Source of the DNA: a virus | Direction: 5' to 3' (one strand) | Length of the DNA stretch: 22,530 nt | Virus record (IMG/VR): IMGVR_UViG_3300047462_000782 | Span: 1-22,530 of that record | Shown: positions 1-7,769 of the stretch, one piece after another | Numbering within the stretch: the first letter of the stretch is position 1 | Layout of the letters: each line of letters opens with the position of its first letter | The notes under the pieces: model-generated | Told to the model about the DNA's origin: nothing | The model's input: the letters and a program-made list of their open reading frames with translations, nothing else | Databases searched by the model: none | Position numbers and translations under genes: made by a program

Positions 1-1521
1 GTGGCAAGGCCCGCTGGAAGGGGAAAATTTCCCAAACCGAAGGCGAAATCGACGCGCAAGGCGAAGCCCGTCGCGGTCGACTACGGCCGCAAGCCTGCCG
101 AGTATTGCAGCAAGCGCCTCAAGGTCCAACTCACACCCGCCCAGGAGCAAATCGCCCGCTTGTTGGTCAAGCCGCCGTACAAGGTGTTGGTCCGGGCGGG
201 GCACAATGTCGGCAAGTCGTTTCTCGCCGCCTGCATGGTCAACTGGTGGTTCGACTGCTTCGACCCGGGCGTCTGCCTGACCACTGCCCCCACCGATCGG
301 CAGGTCAAGGACATCCTCTGGAAAGAAGTGCGGACGTTGCGGACGCGAAAGGGATCGCTCGTTCGCAAGACTGTCTTCCCCGGCCCGAAAGTCTGCCGCA
401 TGGAAACATCCGCCTATCACTTCGCCCACGGCTTCACCGCCCGCGACGGCGACCGCTTCCAGGGGCAGCATTCCGAGGCGGTGTTCATCGTGTTCGACGA
501 AGCCGAGGGTGTCGCCCCCATTTTCTGGGAGGCAGCCGAGGCAATGCTCGGCGGCCAGCGCTTCGCCTTCCTGGCCCTGTACAACCCCACGTCCCAAAGC
601 GGCCCGACTGCCGACGCCGAGCGCAGCGGCCGCTATCACCTGGTCACCATGTCGGCCCTGGATCACCCGAACATCAAAGCCGAGTTGCGCGGCGAAAAGC
701 CGCCGTACGCGTCGGCCGTCCGCCTCGGCCGGCTCCGCGAGATGTTGGAGCAATGGTCCGCGCCCGACCCGTCGCCGGACACTCCGGGGGCCGTGCGCCT
801 GGGCGACCGCTGGTACTTGCCGGGACCGGTCGCCCGCGCCCGTCTGCTCGGCGTCCGGCCGACGGCCGGCTTCAACGCCGTTTGGCCCGAATCGGTCTTC
901 GACCAGGCGGTGCAACGCGTGCTGCCGGAGAACGGCCTGTTGCAGATCGGCTGCGACGTCGCCCGCTTCGGCGACGACTTCACCGCCATCCACGTCCGTA
1001 GGGGCGGCGTGTCGCTGCACCACGAATCGGCAAACGGCTGGAGCGTGGATCAAACGGTGGACCGCGTACACGAGCTGGTCTTCGAGTACGCCGCGCGAGC
1101 GGGCGTGGACCCGCGACGCGTGCCGGTGGCGGTGGACGACGTCGGCGTCGGTGGCGGCGTCACGGACATGTTGCGGAAGAAACGCTGCTATTCGATCGGC
1201 GTGAACGTCGCGCGCGCGGCCCGGGACCCGGACGAGTACCCGAACCTGCGCTCGGCCCTGTGGTTTAGCCTGGCCGAGGAAGCGGCCCGCGGCAACATCA
1301 GCTTTGCACGCCTGCCGCCGGCCGTGCTCGCCGCCCTGCGCCGCGAGCTGACAGCACCAACTTACACCCTCGACGTCCGCGGCCGCCGCGAGGTCGAGAG
1401 CAAGCAAGCGACGAAACAGCGCCTCAAGCGCTCGCCCGACAACGCCGACGCCACCTTGCTCGCCTTCGCCAACGTCATCCCGGCCCGCGAACGCATCGCC
1501 GGCCACGTGAAAATCCTTTGA
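1..1521 (+). CDS. terL: Phage large terminase subunit (TerL)
   Basis: This is the DNA-packaging motor ATPase and headful/cos nuclease, which docks on the portal vertex. The N-terminal ATPase shows a Walker A motif GHNVGKS at residues 67-73, a Walker B stretch VFIVFDEAE at 161-169 (D166, E167) and a coupling-like LALYNPTS at about 191-198. The C-terminal RNase H-like nuclease shows candidate metal ligands in GCDVARFGDD (D319, D324), VAVDDVG (D379/D380) and SPDNADA (D480, D483). The length of 506 aa is normal for TerL. The ORF begins with GTG at the first base of the window, so the true start could lie upstream. It is followed by a hairpin and then by head genes, the usual place for TerL. The family call is solid; the packaging type is not determined. 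Confidence 0.93.
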   Translation: MARPAGRGKFPKPKAKSTRKAKPVAVDYGRKPAEYCSKRLKVQLTPAQEQIARLLVKPPYKVLVRAGHNVGKSFLAACMVNWWFDCFDPGVCLTTAPTDRQVKDILWKEVRTLRTRKGSLVRKTVFPGPKVCRMETSAYHFAHGFTARDGDRFQGQHSEAVFIVFDEAEGVAPIFWEAAEAMLGGQRFAFLALYNPTSQSGPTADAERSGRYHLVTMSALDHPNIKAELRGEKPPYASAVRLGRLREMLEQWSAPDPSPDTPGAVRLGDRWYLPGPVARARLLGVRPTAGFNAVWPESVFDQAVQRVLPENGLLQIGCDVARFGDDFTAIHVRRGGVSLHHESANGWSVDQTVDRVHELVFEYAARAGVDPRRVPVAVDDVGVGGGVTDMLRKKRCYSIGVNVARAARDPDEYPNLRSALWFSLAEEAARGNISFARLPPAVLAALRRELTAPTYTLDVRGRREVESKQATKQRLKRSPDNADATLLAFANVIPARERIAGHVKIL

Positions 1522-1527
1522 AAGCAG

Positions 1528-1592
1528 AAAGCAGAAACTAGAAACCAGAAACAAAGACGTGAGAGGTGGTTTTCTGCTTTCTGGTTTCTGCT
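1528..1592. repeat. Intergenic inverted repeat (AGCAGAAA family)
   Basis: An imperfect hairpin lies directly after the terL stop. The left arm is about 1528-1550 and the right arm about 1568-1592, with a loop of roughly 17 nt and about two mismatches. The arms are built from AGCAGAAA / TTTCTGCT units. The same AAAGCAGAAA core recurs in the hairpin at 19969-20013. There is no clear T-tract, so an mRNA-processing or mobile-repeat role is as likely as termination. Confidence 0.7.
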
Positions 1593-1628
1593 TTTCCCTC
1601 CACTGTCCACCTTTCCTGCGAGGAAATC

Positions 1629-1943
1629 ATGTCATCCGGACGCAATGTTTCCCCCATCGGAGTTCAGGGCAACGCCTGGAGCGCAGCCGCGGTCGGTGCC
1701 AACGGCACGTCGGCGGTAGTGGACGCGTGGAGCTGTCCGTACGTTTCGGCCTTCGGCAACGCCGGCGCGGCGACCACGCTCACGCTCCAGTACAGCCTCG
1801 ATGGCACCAATTTCTATGCCGGCCCGTCCGTCACGCTCGCCGGCGCCGGCGACTTCCACATCGACGCCACCACGGCCGCCCGCTACCTGCGCCTCCTCTC
1901 CTCCGCCGCGGCGACCATCACCGCCACCATCGCAGCCAAATGA
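1629..1943 (+). CDS. Small virion-like beta-rich protein
   Basis: This 104-aa protein sits between terL and the portal, so a virion role is likely. The ATG at 1629 is preceded by GAGGAAATC, a good ribosome binding site. The frame is open upstream to 1566, but that part overlaps the hairpin and has poor composition, so the shorter form is chosen. Residues about 45-60 contain LQYSLDGTNFYAG, a beta-strand/turn pattern common in small phage surface or fibre-associated proteins, followed by alternating hydrophobic Ala/Thr-rich strands. There is no signal peptide or membrane segment. I do not recognise a named family; decoration or a neck-associated role is a guess from position. Confidence 0.75.
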   Translation: MSSGRNVSPIGVQGNAWSAAAVGANGTSAVVDAWSCPYVSAFGNAGAATTLTLQYSLDGTNFYAGPSVTLAGAGDFHIDATTAARYLRLLSSAAATITATIAAK

Positions 1944-1960
1944 TGTCGCTGCGCTCCGCT

Positions 1961-2057
1961 TCGCTGGGGCGCGAAGTGCAGAGCGCGAAGCGCCGAATGC
2001 AACAACTCTATCCCCGCGCGTTGCGCGCCTCGCGCTCTGCGCTTCGCGCTCCAGCGA
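1961..2057. repeat. GC-rich inverted repeat (CAGAGCGCGAAGCGC family)
   Basis: A 33-nt arm at 1961-1993 pairs with 2025-2057, with about three mismatches and a 31-nt loop. It fills the gap between the small virion gene and portal 1. The 16-mer GCAGAGCGCGAAGCGC at 1978-1993 recurs exactly at 20651-20666, in front of the tail-tube gene. This looks like a REP- or MITE-like intergenic family rather than a terminator. Confidence 0.75.
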
Positions 2058-2088
2058 GCGAAGCGAGCGACCGAAGAAGAGGTTCCGC

Positions 2089-5043
2089 ATGTCCGACAAA
2101 CAAGAACCGTCCCTGCAGGAACTCCGCGAACAGGTGGAGCGGCAAGAATTGCTGGTCCGCAAACGCACGTTGGAGACGGCGTACAACTGGTACGACGACT
2201 ACGTCAATCCCGCCGAACCCCTCTTCGACACTCCCGACTTCTTCTTCCCCCTCGCCGGCGAAAATCTGCCGTTTAATTTGGACAACCGCCAAAAAGGCGA
2301 GTTGCTTCCGGTTTACATCACCGAGTACGGACTCAAGATTCTCCGTGACTATTCCCGCTGGCTCGCCGCCTTCAACCCCTTCGCTCTCAACGCCCTCGAC
2401 AACCGCGTCTCCTACACCGTCGGCACCGGCTTCGGCTACCGCGCCGTACCCACTCGCGATGACGATGTGGAAGCGTGGCGCCTCTGCCGGCAGGTTCAGG
2501 GAGTAATCGACGACTTCCTGGAACGCACCGACTGGGGGGAGCTGGAGCAAGAAGTCCTCCGCCGCGCCGACCGCGACGGCGAGGCCTTCCTCCGCTTCTT
2601 CCCCACCGGCAACGGCCATTGCACGGTGCGGACGGTGGAACCCGAGCACGTCAAGAGTCCCGGCGACCAGTCGGCCCACTTCTCCTTCGGCGTCGAGACC
2701 CCCGAGCACGACGTCCAGGACGTCCTCGCCTTCTGGATCGTCGAAGAACCTTCTGTCGGCTGGTCGCCCAGCCGCGTGCCCGCCGACGAAGTGGTGCACA
2801 TCCGCCTCAACGTCGACCGTTCCGCCAAACGCGGCTACCCCACACTGATACCGGTGCGGCGCAACCTCCTCCGCGCCGACAAGCTGCTCCAGAACATGTC
2901 CACCCTGGCCCAGGTCCAGGCCACCTTCGCCCTTATCCGCAAACACAAACAGTACCCCGCCAGCGCTGTGCAGAGCTGGCAGCAAAGCCAGGCCGACCTC
3001 GCCGTCGGCGACCCCGTCAGCGGCAATAGTCGTTACCTGCAGCGCTACCTGCCCGGCACCATCCTCGACGTCCCCGACCAGACCGACTACGAGTTCCCCG
3101 CCGCCAAGGTCCCCGCCGATTCCCTCGTCGCCGTCTTGCAGGCCGAACTCCGCGCCGTGGCGGCGCGCCTCGTCTTGCCCGAGTACATGCTCACCAGCAA
3201 TGCCGAGAATGCCAACTACGCCAGCACCCTGGTGGCCGAGGCGCCGGCCGTCAAGCACTTCCAGCGCCTGCAGCGGCAACTGGCCCGCGCCTTCGGCGAC
3301 GGTCGCTACGGCGGACCACGCCGCTGCGGCGCGCTGTGGCGCGTCCTTGAGTGCGCCGTCCGCTGGGGCAAAATTCCCAAGGACGTCTTCCGCCGGGTGG
3401 CGCTGCACGTCGAGCCGCCCTCACCGGTCGCCCGCGACCGGGACAAGGAGACCGCTCGCGCGGCGTCGTTGAACAAGGCCGGCGTGCTGTCCAAGGCCAC
3501 CTGGTCGAAGTGGGAGGGGCTCGACCCGGCCCGCGAGCGGCGACAGATCGAACGCGAGAAGCAACTCGAACAACCACCGGCGGCCGGCCGCGATCCACTG
3601 ACCGAGACTGTGCAGCGTCTGCTGGAACAGTGTCAGCCGCACAAGAGCGGCCGCTTCCAGGGCACGAACATCGGCTACGACCCGGAGCGGCATAACGCCA
3701 ATTGCCGACTCGCACCGGCCGGCAGCGGTCAACTCGCCCGACAAGCCGGCCAGCAAGTGCCGGCCGAGAAACCACGGCCGGATGGGGATGCCAACCCAGC
3801 CGCAGGCGACCGCCCGGCGGCCCAGCCCGCGGCCGACCAAACGGTTGTCGAACACCCGTCCAAGGACGACTCCAATCTCCAATGGATCACCCGCCAGAAG
3901 ATGCAGGACTTGGCGGACCATCACCTCGTCCACACTTTCGGAGAAGTCAACGACTACCAGCCCTACCGCGTCCTCATCGCCCCCTACGGCACCGGCGTCC
4001 GCGCCTTTGTCTACACCCTCGACGTCAACCCCGCAGCCCTGGGCGACCGGCAGTGGCGCCTGGCCGCCATGTACTCCTTCGGGTTGCCGCCCGGCGCCAC
4101 GCCACAACAACTCCAGACCGCGCTGGCCGGCATCGACACCGCGGACGTGGCCCGGCGGCTCGTCAAGGCGACTCAAGACACCGGCCTGGCCGCGGCCAAC
4201 GTCGCCGCGATGAACTCGGCCATTCTCATAATCAACATGCTCCCGGGAGGGGCCACGGCCGACGCCCTCGACCGCAAGGACTACGTCGATGCCACGATCT
4301 CCTTCGTCGGTGATGTCGCCACGCTCGGCAGCATCTGGGCCGCCTGGAAGGCGGGGCGAGCGCTAAAGGCCGGCCAGGCTGCCCTACGGGCCAATCAGGC
4401 ACTGGTCCGTTTCCAAGCCATCGACGGCGCGATTGCCGTGGCCCGCACGGGCCAGGCGGGCTATGCTGTCATCCAGGGAGAGGATGGCAAGGCCGCCGGC
4501 TATATGGGCGAGGCACTCCTCCGCCTCTTCGGCATCGCCTACACTCGGGCGAAAGCGCCGGCCGTCACCAAGGTGCCCAAGGGCCGTGTCGTTCTCGCCA
4601 TGGGGCCGCGAACGACCACCTTCCACACATGGGAGGTGCACCTCGAAGGGCCATTACAAAAACAGGCGCAAAGCGTGGTCGAAAAGGCCGCGAACATTGC
4701 CGGGATCGACACGCGCAGAGTCCGAGTTGGTTATTCCCCCAACGCGGCGACCCCAGTCTATGAAAAAATGAGTGACGGAAAGCTCGCCCTCGTCCTGAAC
4801 AAGGGCTCGCTGACCCACAAGGAACAGGCGACCAAGCTACTAGTCGCACTCCACGAGTTGATGCACCACCAAGATATCGAGAAACACGGCCTGGAGGCCA
4901 TGAGGAAGCTGGCCGGAAAGGCCCCTTACGAGATGGACGTTGAAAAGCGGGCGTTTGACCTTCTTAAGGAGTCCTACGGCAAGCCCTTGCCCGAGGAAAC
5001 CGTACGATTCCATTCAGAGCTGGTCAAACACCTGAGCAAATAG
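2089..5043 (+). CDS. Portal protein 1 fused to polymorphic-toxin-like C-terminus
   Basis: This 984-aa protein starts at the ATG at 2089, behind GAAGAAGAGG; the frame is open further upstream but through the GC-rich repeat. Residues 1 to about 541 are a phage portal: a conserved N-terminus, HIRLNVDR-AKRGYPTLIPV in the middle, and LPEYMLTSNAENANYAS, typical of lambda-type portals. They match portals 2 and 3 in this window almost residue for residue. After NANCRL (about 541) homology to portal 2 stops. Next come a Pro/Ala-rich linker, an unknown region (~600-700), a hydrophobic Gly/Ala-rich pre-toxin-like stretch (~705-800), and a tip (875-984) with H922-E-L-M-H926 and E948/E952 in EMDVEKRAF, the layout of an IrrE-type zinc peptidase. 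Ordinary portals are far shorter. The portal call is firm; the toxin role is inferred from architecture. Confidence 0.9.
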   Translation: MSDKQEPSLQELREQVERQELLVRKRTLETAYNWYDDYVNPAEPLFDTPDFFFPLAGENLPFNLDNRQKGELLPVYITEYGLKILRDYSRWLAAFNPFALNALDNRVSYTVGTGFGYRAVPTRDDDVEAWRLCRQVQGVIDDFLERTDWGELEQEVLRRADRDGEAFLRFFPTGNGHCTVRTVEPEHVKSPGDQSAHFSFGVETPEHDVQDVLAFWIVEEPSVGWSPSRVPADEVVHIRLNVDRSAKRGYPTLIPVRRNLLRADKLLQNMSTLAQVQATFALIRKHKQYPASAVQSWQQSQADLAVGDPVSGNSRYLQRYLPGTILDVPDQTDYEFPAAKVPADSLVAVLQAELRAVAARLVLPEYMLTSNAENANYASTLVAEAPAVKHFQRLQRQLARAFGDGRYGGPRRCGALWRVLECAVRWGKIPKDVFRRVALHVEPPSPVARDRDKETARAASLNKAGVLSKATWSKWEGLDPARERRQIEREKQLEQPPAAGRDPLTETVQRLLEQCQPHKSGRFQGTNIGYDPERHNANCRLAPAGSGQLARQAGQQVPAEKPRPDGDANPAAGDRPAAQPAADQTVVEHPSKDDSNLQWITRQKMQDLADHHLVHTFGEVNDYQPYRVLIAPYGTGVRAFVYTLDVNPAALGDRQWRLAAMYSFGLPPGATPQQLQTALAGIDTADVARRLVKATQDTGLAAANVAAMNSAILIINMLPGGATADALDRKDYVDATISFVGDVATLGSIWAAWKAGRALKAGQAALRANQALVRFQAIDGAIAVARTGQAGYAVIQGEDGKAAGYMGEALLRLFGIAYTRAKAPAVTKVPKGRVVLAMGPRTTTFHTWEVHLEGPLQKQAQSVVEKAANIAGIDTRRVRVGYSPNAATPVYEKMSDGKLALVLNKGSLTHKEQATKLLVALHELMHHQDIEKHGLEAMRKLAGKAPYEMDVEKRAFDLLKESYGKPLPEETVRFHSELVKHLSK
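4318..4710 (+). repeat. Pre-tip cassette, parental copy of a long direct repeat
   Basis: This 393-nt block encodes portal-1 residues 744-874, just before the metallopeptidase-like tip. It is repeated at 8553-8944 with about seven substitutions and one 1-nt deletion by my count. Its right edge coincides with the start of the tip. Confidence 0.9.
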
Positions 5044-5098
5044 GCGTCGCGCGCCTTCCAATGCCTTTGCTGTTTATCGTCCGAAGAGGAGACTTCTC

Positions 5099-5314
5099 GT
5101 GCTAGCGTCACCATTTCACTGGTTCCTGCTAAACCTCCGGCAAGAGTTGCCACCAACGTCCTTGTACTACCTGCCCAAAGAAGAGGCACACCAGAGACTG
5201 GTGGAGCGCACCGGGCAGGACTTCGGGTACGACGACAAGCGCTGGGAACGGTGGGGAGTAGATAATCATCAATTCCTGCCAGGGTATGAACCCAAACTCG
5301 ACCCTGACATCTGA
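5099..5314 (+). CDS. Small protein next to portal-1 tip, candidate immunity protein
   Basis: This 71-aa protein starts at GTG 5099, about 8 nt behind a strong AGAGGAG site and 55 nt after the portal-1 stop, the position of an immunity gene in polymorphic-toxin loci. It has no signal peptide, so it would act in the cytoplasm. Residues about 38-54 read TGQDFGYDDKRWERWG, a Gly-Asp-Phe-Gly / Trp-x-x-Trp pattern that I associate with small C-terminal modules in planctomycete proteins. No catalytic motif is visible. The immunity assignment rests only on position and size. It could also be an unrelated small module. Confidence 0.6.
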   Translation: MLASPFHWFLLNLRQELPPTSLYYLPKEEAHQRLVERTGQDFGYDDKRWERWGVDNHQFLPGYEPKLDPDI

Positions 5315-5388
5315 TACAACTCGTGTCCATCCCGGGCCTGTTTGTATGGCTGTCCCGGACTTTGACCTTGAACGGCTCAATCGCCATT

Positions 5389-5880
5389 ATGATTCTTCAC
5401 CGATTTACAATCTCTGACCAAATGGCGGAATACGACCCGGTAACCGGGGACATGACGACGTTCTCACTCAAGGCCGAGCCGGGCCGTGCATCCGGTACGT
5501 TTTGCGGGCACTTTGACTACCCGGGGGGACAAACTTCTCCTTCTTTTTCGCCTTACGGGCGTTCTGCACTTGCAGGCCCAAAGTCAACGCCTGGCCATGT
5601 CCGATCACACCGTCAAGCTTCTAAGCCCGGGCGACCGCCGCATTCTCCGCGTGCGCTCGGCGACGAAGACCGTCCTTGAAATAACCTACGATGCCCCCGT
5701 CATTGATCCGCCGCTCAGCGAAGACATGACCCCCATGGTCGAGGAAGAAGACTTCGATTTTGGCCTCTTCCTTGCCAATGTGTCCCGAGACCGAGGCCGA
5801 CAAGACCGACTTTACCCTGGCTGCTGATCGAGGGGCTGGCGCCAACAGCGTTTGCCGAATCCGGAGGCCATGTGAAGTAG
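5389..5880 (+). pseudogene. Frame-broken gene in the accessory array
   Basis: A coherent protein can be read only by changing frame. It starts MILHRFTISDQ at 5389 and runs to FDYPGG. At the run of six G (5523-5528) it continues one frame over as GDKLLLLFRLTGVL and on to EEEDFDFGLFLANVS. A further break around 5780-5820 leads to PWLLIEGLAPTAFAESGG and a stop at 5878-5880. An extra G in the run explains the first break. It lies among candidate immunity genes, but no family is recognised and the start has no good ribosome binding site. It is either a decayed gene or affected by homopolymer sequencing errors. Confidence 0.5.
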
Positions 5881-6923
5881 CTCATCTGTGTGCCCCGGGC
5901 TCTAACGTTACCCGATGGTTCGCCGAGGATCCGATACGGCACCTGAAGCACAGGTGCGACACCGAACATTCCGTGTGGTCACCCTCGGACGTACTGGCAT
6001 TTATGCATGAAGCCGCCGATCTAATGTCGTACAAGTGGCTCGACTTCAGCGCGCCTTCCGCGCCCCGGGGTAGCGACCAAGTACCGAAGGGAAGCAACAC
6101 AGTCGTAGTCGGCGATCTCGCCATGGCGAAGAAACAGCTCGGGAACATCGCGTTTATGTTCGTGCCCACCATCGACCGGCCCAACGGTCCGACCCTTTCA
6201 ATCGGCGCAGAGGCCAAAGGATTCGCAGACTGGTGGAAGGGCGACAACCACAAGGAACCCGTCCTAGGTGTCAAAACTGCACCCAAGGTCAAGGACGCTC
6301 TTGAGGAAATCGCCCGCATCGGCTACTCTGTCGAGCCGTACTACAAAGCGCCGGCATTCGGTAACTTTGAGGATCCGCCTGTCTATCGCGCGGATAATCT
6401 CGCCGCCTTTGCTGTCGGCCGCGATCTTGGCTGGACGTTCCTCGACGAATTGGCCCGGGATGGTCAGGAAGAACCGCGGAAAAAGATTAAAAGCATGCTT
6501 TGCAAGAAGAACAACGCCAAGAACGACGCGACGGTCGAAAAAAACGTGCAGATACTGACTGACCGCTTGGAAAAACTGCTGAACCGAAAGGTCGGCAATG
6601 GTGGCAAGGATTTGGCGAACGTCGTCGATTCTTTTCGCAAGTTCCAGCCGATTTCGAACGCGCCGCCCATTACCCTTGACGCCCTGACCACTACGCCTGA
6701 CTACGGCGGCTTCAATTTCCGCAGTCTGGCAGGCAGCGACAAAGCGCCCGCCTTTAGTTCAATGGACAACAGCATTGCCGCCGCCGATCGGATGTTCAAG
6801 GAATTCAAGCGAGAGACAGGCCACGACAAGAACGACGACCGATTCAAGCGATGGCGGGCCGAAAAATACCAGCAATGGACTGTACCTGGTAATGGGTTTC
6901 CTCTCATTCCTCACGACAAATGA
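5760..6923 (+). CDS. Unrecognised ORF, possibly a displaced toxin tip
   Basis: The open frame spans 387 codons. TTG 5760 is the most upstream start, but it overlaps the broken gene before it, and an internal start such as ATG 6003 is plausible; no start has a convincing ribosome binding site. From about residue 50 the composition is protein-like, with VPKGSNTVVVGDLAM, FMFVPTIDRPNGP and a Lys-rich helical part at about 240-290. I recognise no domain. The last ~30 residues (RFKRWRAEKYQQWTVPGNG...) are closely matched by the fragment at 8988-9089, which sits directly behind an orphan portal pre-tip block. This suggests the ORF is a toxin tip detached from a portal stem. There is no signal peptide or catalytic motif that I can name. 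Confidence 0.55.
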   Translation: MASSLPMCPETEADKTDFTLAADRGAGANSVCRIRRPCEVAHLCAPGSNVTRWFAEDPIRHLKHRCDTEHSVWSPSDVLAFMHEAADLMSYKWLDFSAPSAPRGSDQVPKGSNTVVVGDLAMAKKQLGNIAFMFVPTIDRPNGPTLSIGAEAKGFADWWKGDNHKEPVLGVKTAPKVKDALEEIARIGYSVEPYYKAPAFGNFEDPPVYRADNLAAFAVGRDLGWTFLDELARDGQEEPRKKIKSMLCKKNNAKNDATVEKNVQILTDRLEKLLNRKVGNGGKDLANVVDSFRKFQPISNAPPITLDALTTTPDYGGFNFRSLAGSDKAPAFSSMDNSIAAADRMFKEFKRETGHDKNDDRFKRWRAEKYQQWTVPGNGFPLIPHDK

Positions 6924-6977
6924 AACCCAGCCCACTATTCTCGCTAGCCGCAGGAACGCCTCGCCACGGAGTTCGAC

Positions 6978-7769
6978 ATGCGCACGTTGGCATGGGTCGC
7001 CGCCTCGGCAGTTCTCTTGACATCAATGGCTTTTTCAGCGGCGAGAGGCTTGGGCGCCACCGACGAGGAAAGCGCCGTCGCGTCCCTGCGATCTCTCGGC
7101 GTGCAGATCACCGCCGACAAGAAGTGCCCCGAGAAGTTATCGCTTAACGCCTCGCTGGCATTCAAGAATACTGACGAGGGCAAGGTCAAAGCCTTTGCAC
7201 CCCTTCGGCGGCTAAGGTCGCTGAAAGCGGTTTACATCGGCGGATGGGGCGTCAACGATGCGCTTCTCGGGTATCTGACAGACTTGCCCCAATTAGAGTG
7301 TGTGGACTTGGGTTACACGTTTGTAGGAGACGAAGGCCTGCGATGCCTTTCAAAGATTACGAGTCTTAGGAATCTCAGCCTAACCTTAAATACAAAGATT
7401 ACCGACCGCGGCATCCGGCATTTGGGAAAGCTCGTGAATCTGGAGGAATTGGTGATTTCCGACTGTCCCAAGATAAGCGGTGCCGGCTTGATAGCTGTTC
7501 GGCGCATGACAAAGCTTCGGCATCTCGACTTGAGTCGGACTTCCGTCACGGATGACGGCGTGCCGGCGCTCGGACCGCACCCCGCCTTGGAGAGCGTGAT
7601 ACTTCGCTGTACCATGTTCAGCGATAAGGCAATGGATGGCTTGGCGACGATGGTCAATCTTCGGGATTTGGACGTTGAGGAGACCGTTGTCACGACAGCC
7701 TGTGCAAACGCCTTCCGAAAGGCACATCCGAACGTCAAGGTTGATCACAGGAGAGGACTTTTTGAGTAG
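6978..7769 (+). CDS. Exported leucine-rich-repeat protein 1
   Basis: This 263-aa protein starts at ATG 6978 behind CACGGAG. Residues 1 to about 25 form a Sec signal (MRTLAW, a hydrophobic core, then SAARGLGA). The rest is a run of about seven LRRs of the bacterial planctomycete type, with units such as LRSLKAVYIGGWGVNDALLG, LRNLSLTLNTKITDRGI and LRHLDLSRTSVTDDGVPALG, ending in AFRKAHPNVKVD. It overlaps the next LRR gene by 8 nt and belongs to a three-member paralogous set in a toxin-like array. A periplasmic immunity or binding role is inferred from context only; LRR proteins of this type also occur widely in planctomycetes with no known function. Confidence 0.85.
   Translation: MRTLAWVAASAVLLTSMAFSAARGLGATDEESAVASLRSLGVQITADKKCPEKLSLNASLAFKNTDEGKVKAFAPLRRLRSLKAVYIGGWGVNDALLGYLTDLPQLECVDLGYTFVGDEGLRCLSKITSLRNLSLTLNTKITDRGIRHLGKLVNLEELVISDCPKISGAGLIAVRRMTKLRHLDLSRTSVTDDGVPALGPHPALESVILRCTMFSDKAMDGLATMVNLRDLDVEETVVTTACANAFRKAHPNVKVDHRRGLFE

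Noticed and set aside
105-1001. Long plus-strand frame inside terL, and similar frames inside the portals (e.g. 11555-13024)
   Set aside because: Arg/Pro-rich out-of-frame readings of clearly coding sequence, with no ribosome binding site or family pattern.
1521-1600. Short repeats after terL read as a possible CRISPR or direct-repeat array
   Set aside because: The units are irregular, without spacers of constant size, and fold as one hairpin.
1801-2088. N-terminal extension of portal 1 by 96 codons
   Set aside because: It runs through the small virion gene and the GC-rich repeat, has Pro/Ser-rich composition, and the other portals lack it. ATG 2089 has a good ribosome binding site.
5900-6200. 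PAAR-like domain in the 5760-6923 ORF, suggested by PKGSNTVVVGDLAM
   Set aside because: The surrounding Pro/Gly spacing of PAAR or DUF4150 proteins is absent, so the likeness is too short to name.
7636-7761. Upstream start for LRR protein 2
   Set aside because: It overlaps LRR protein 1 by more than 120 nt and would bury a clear signal peptide.
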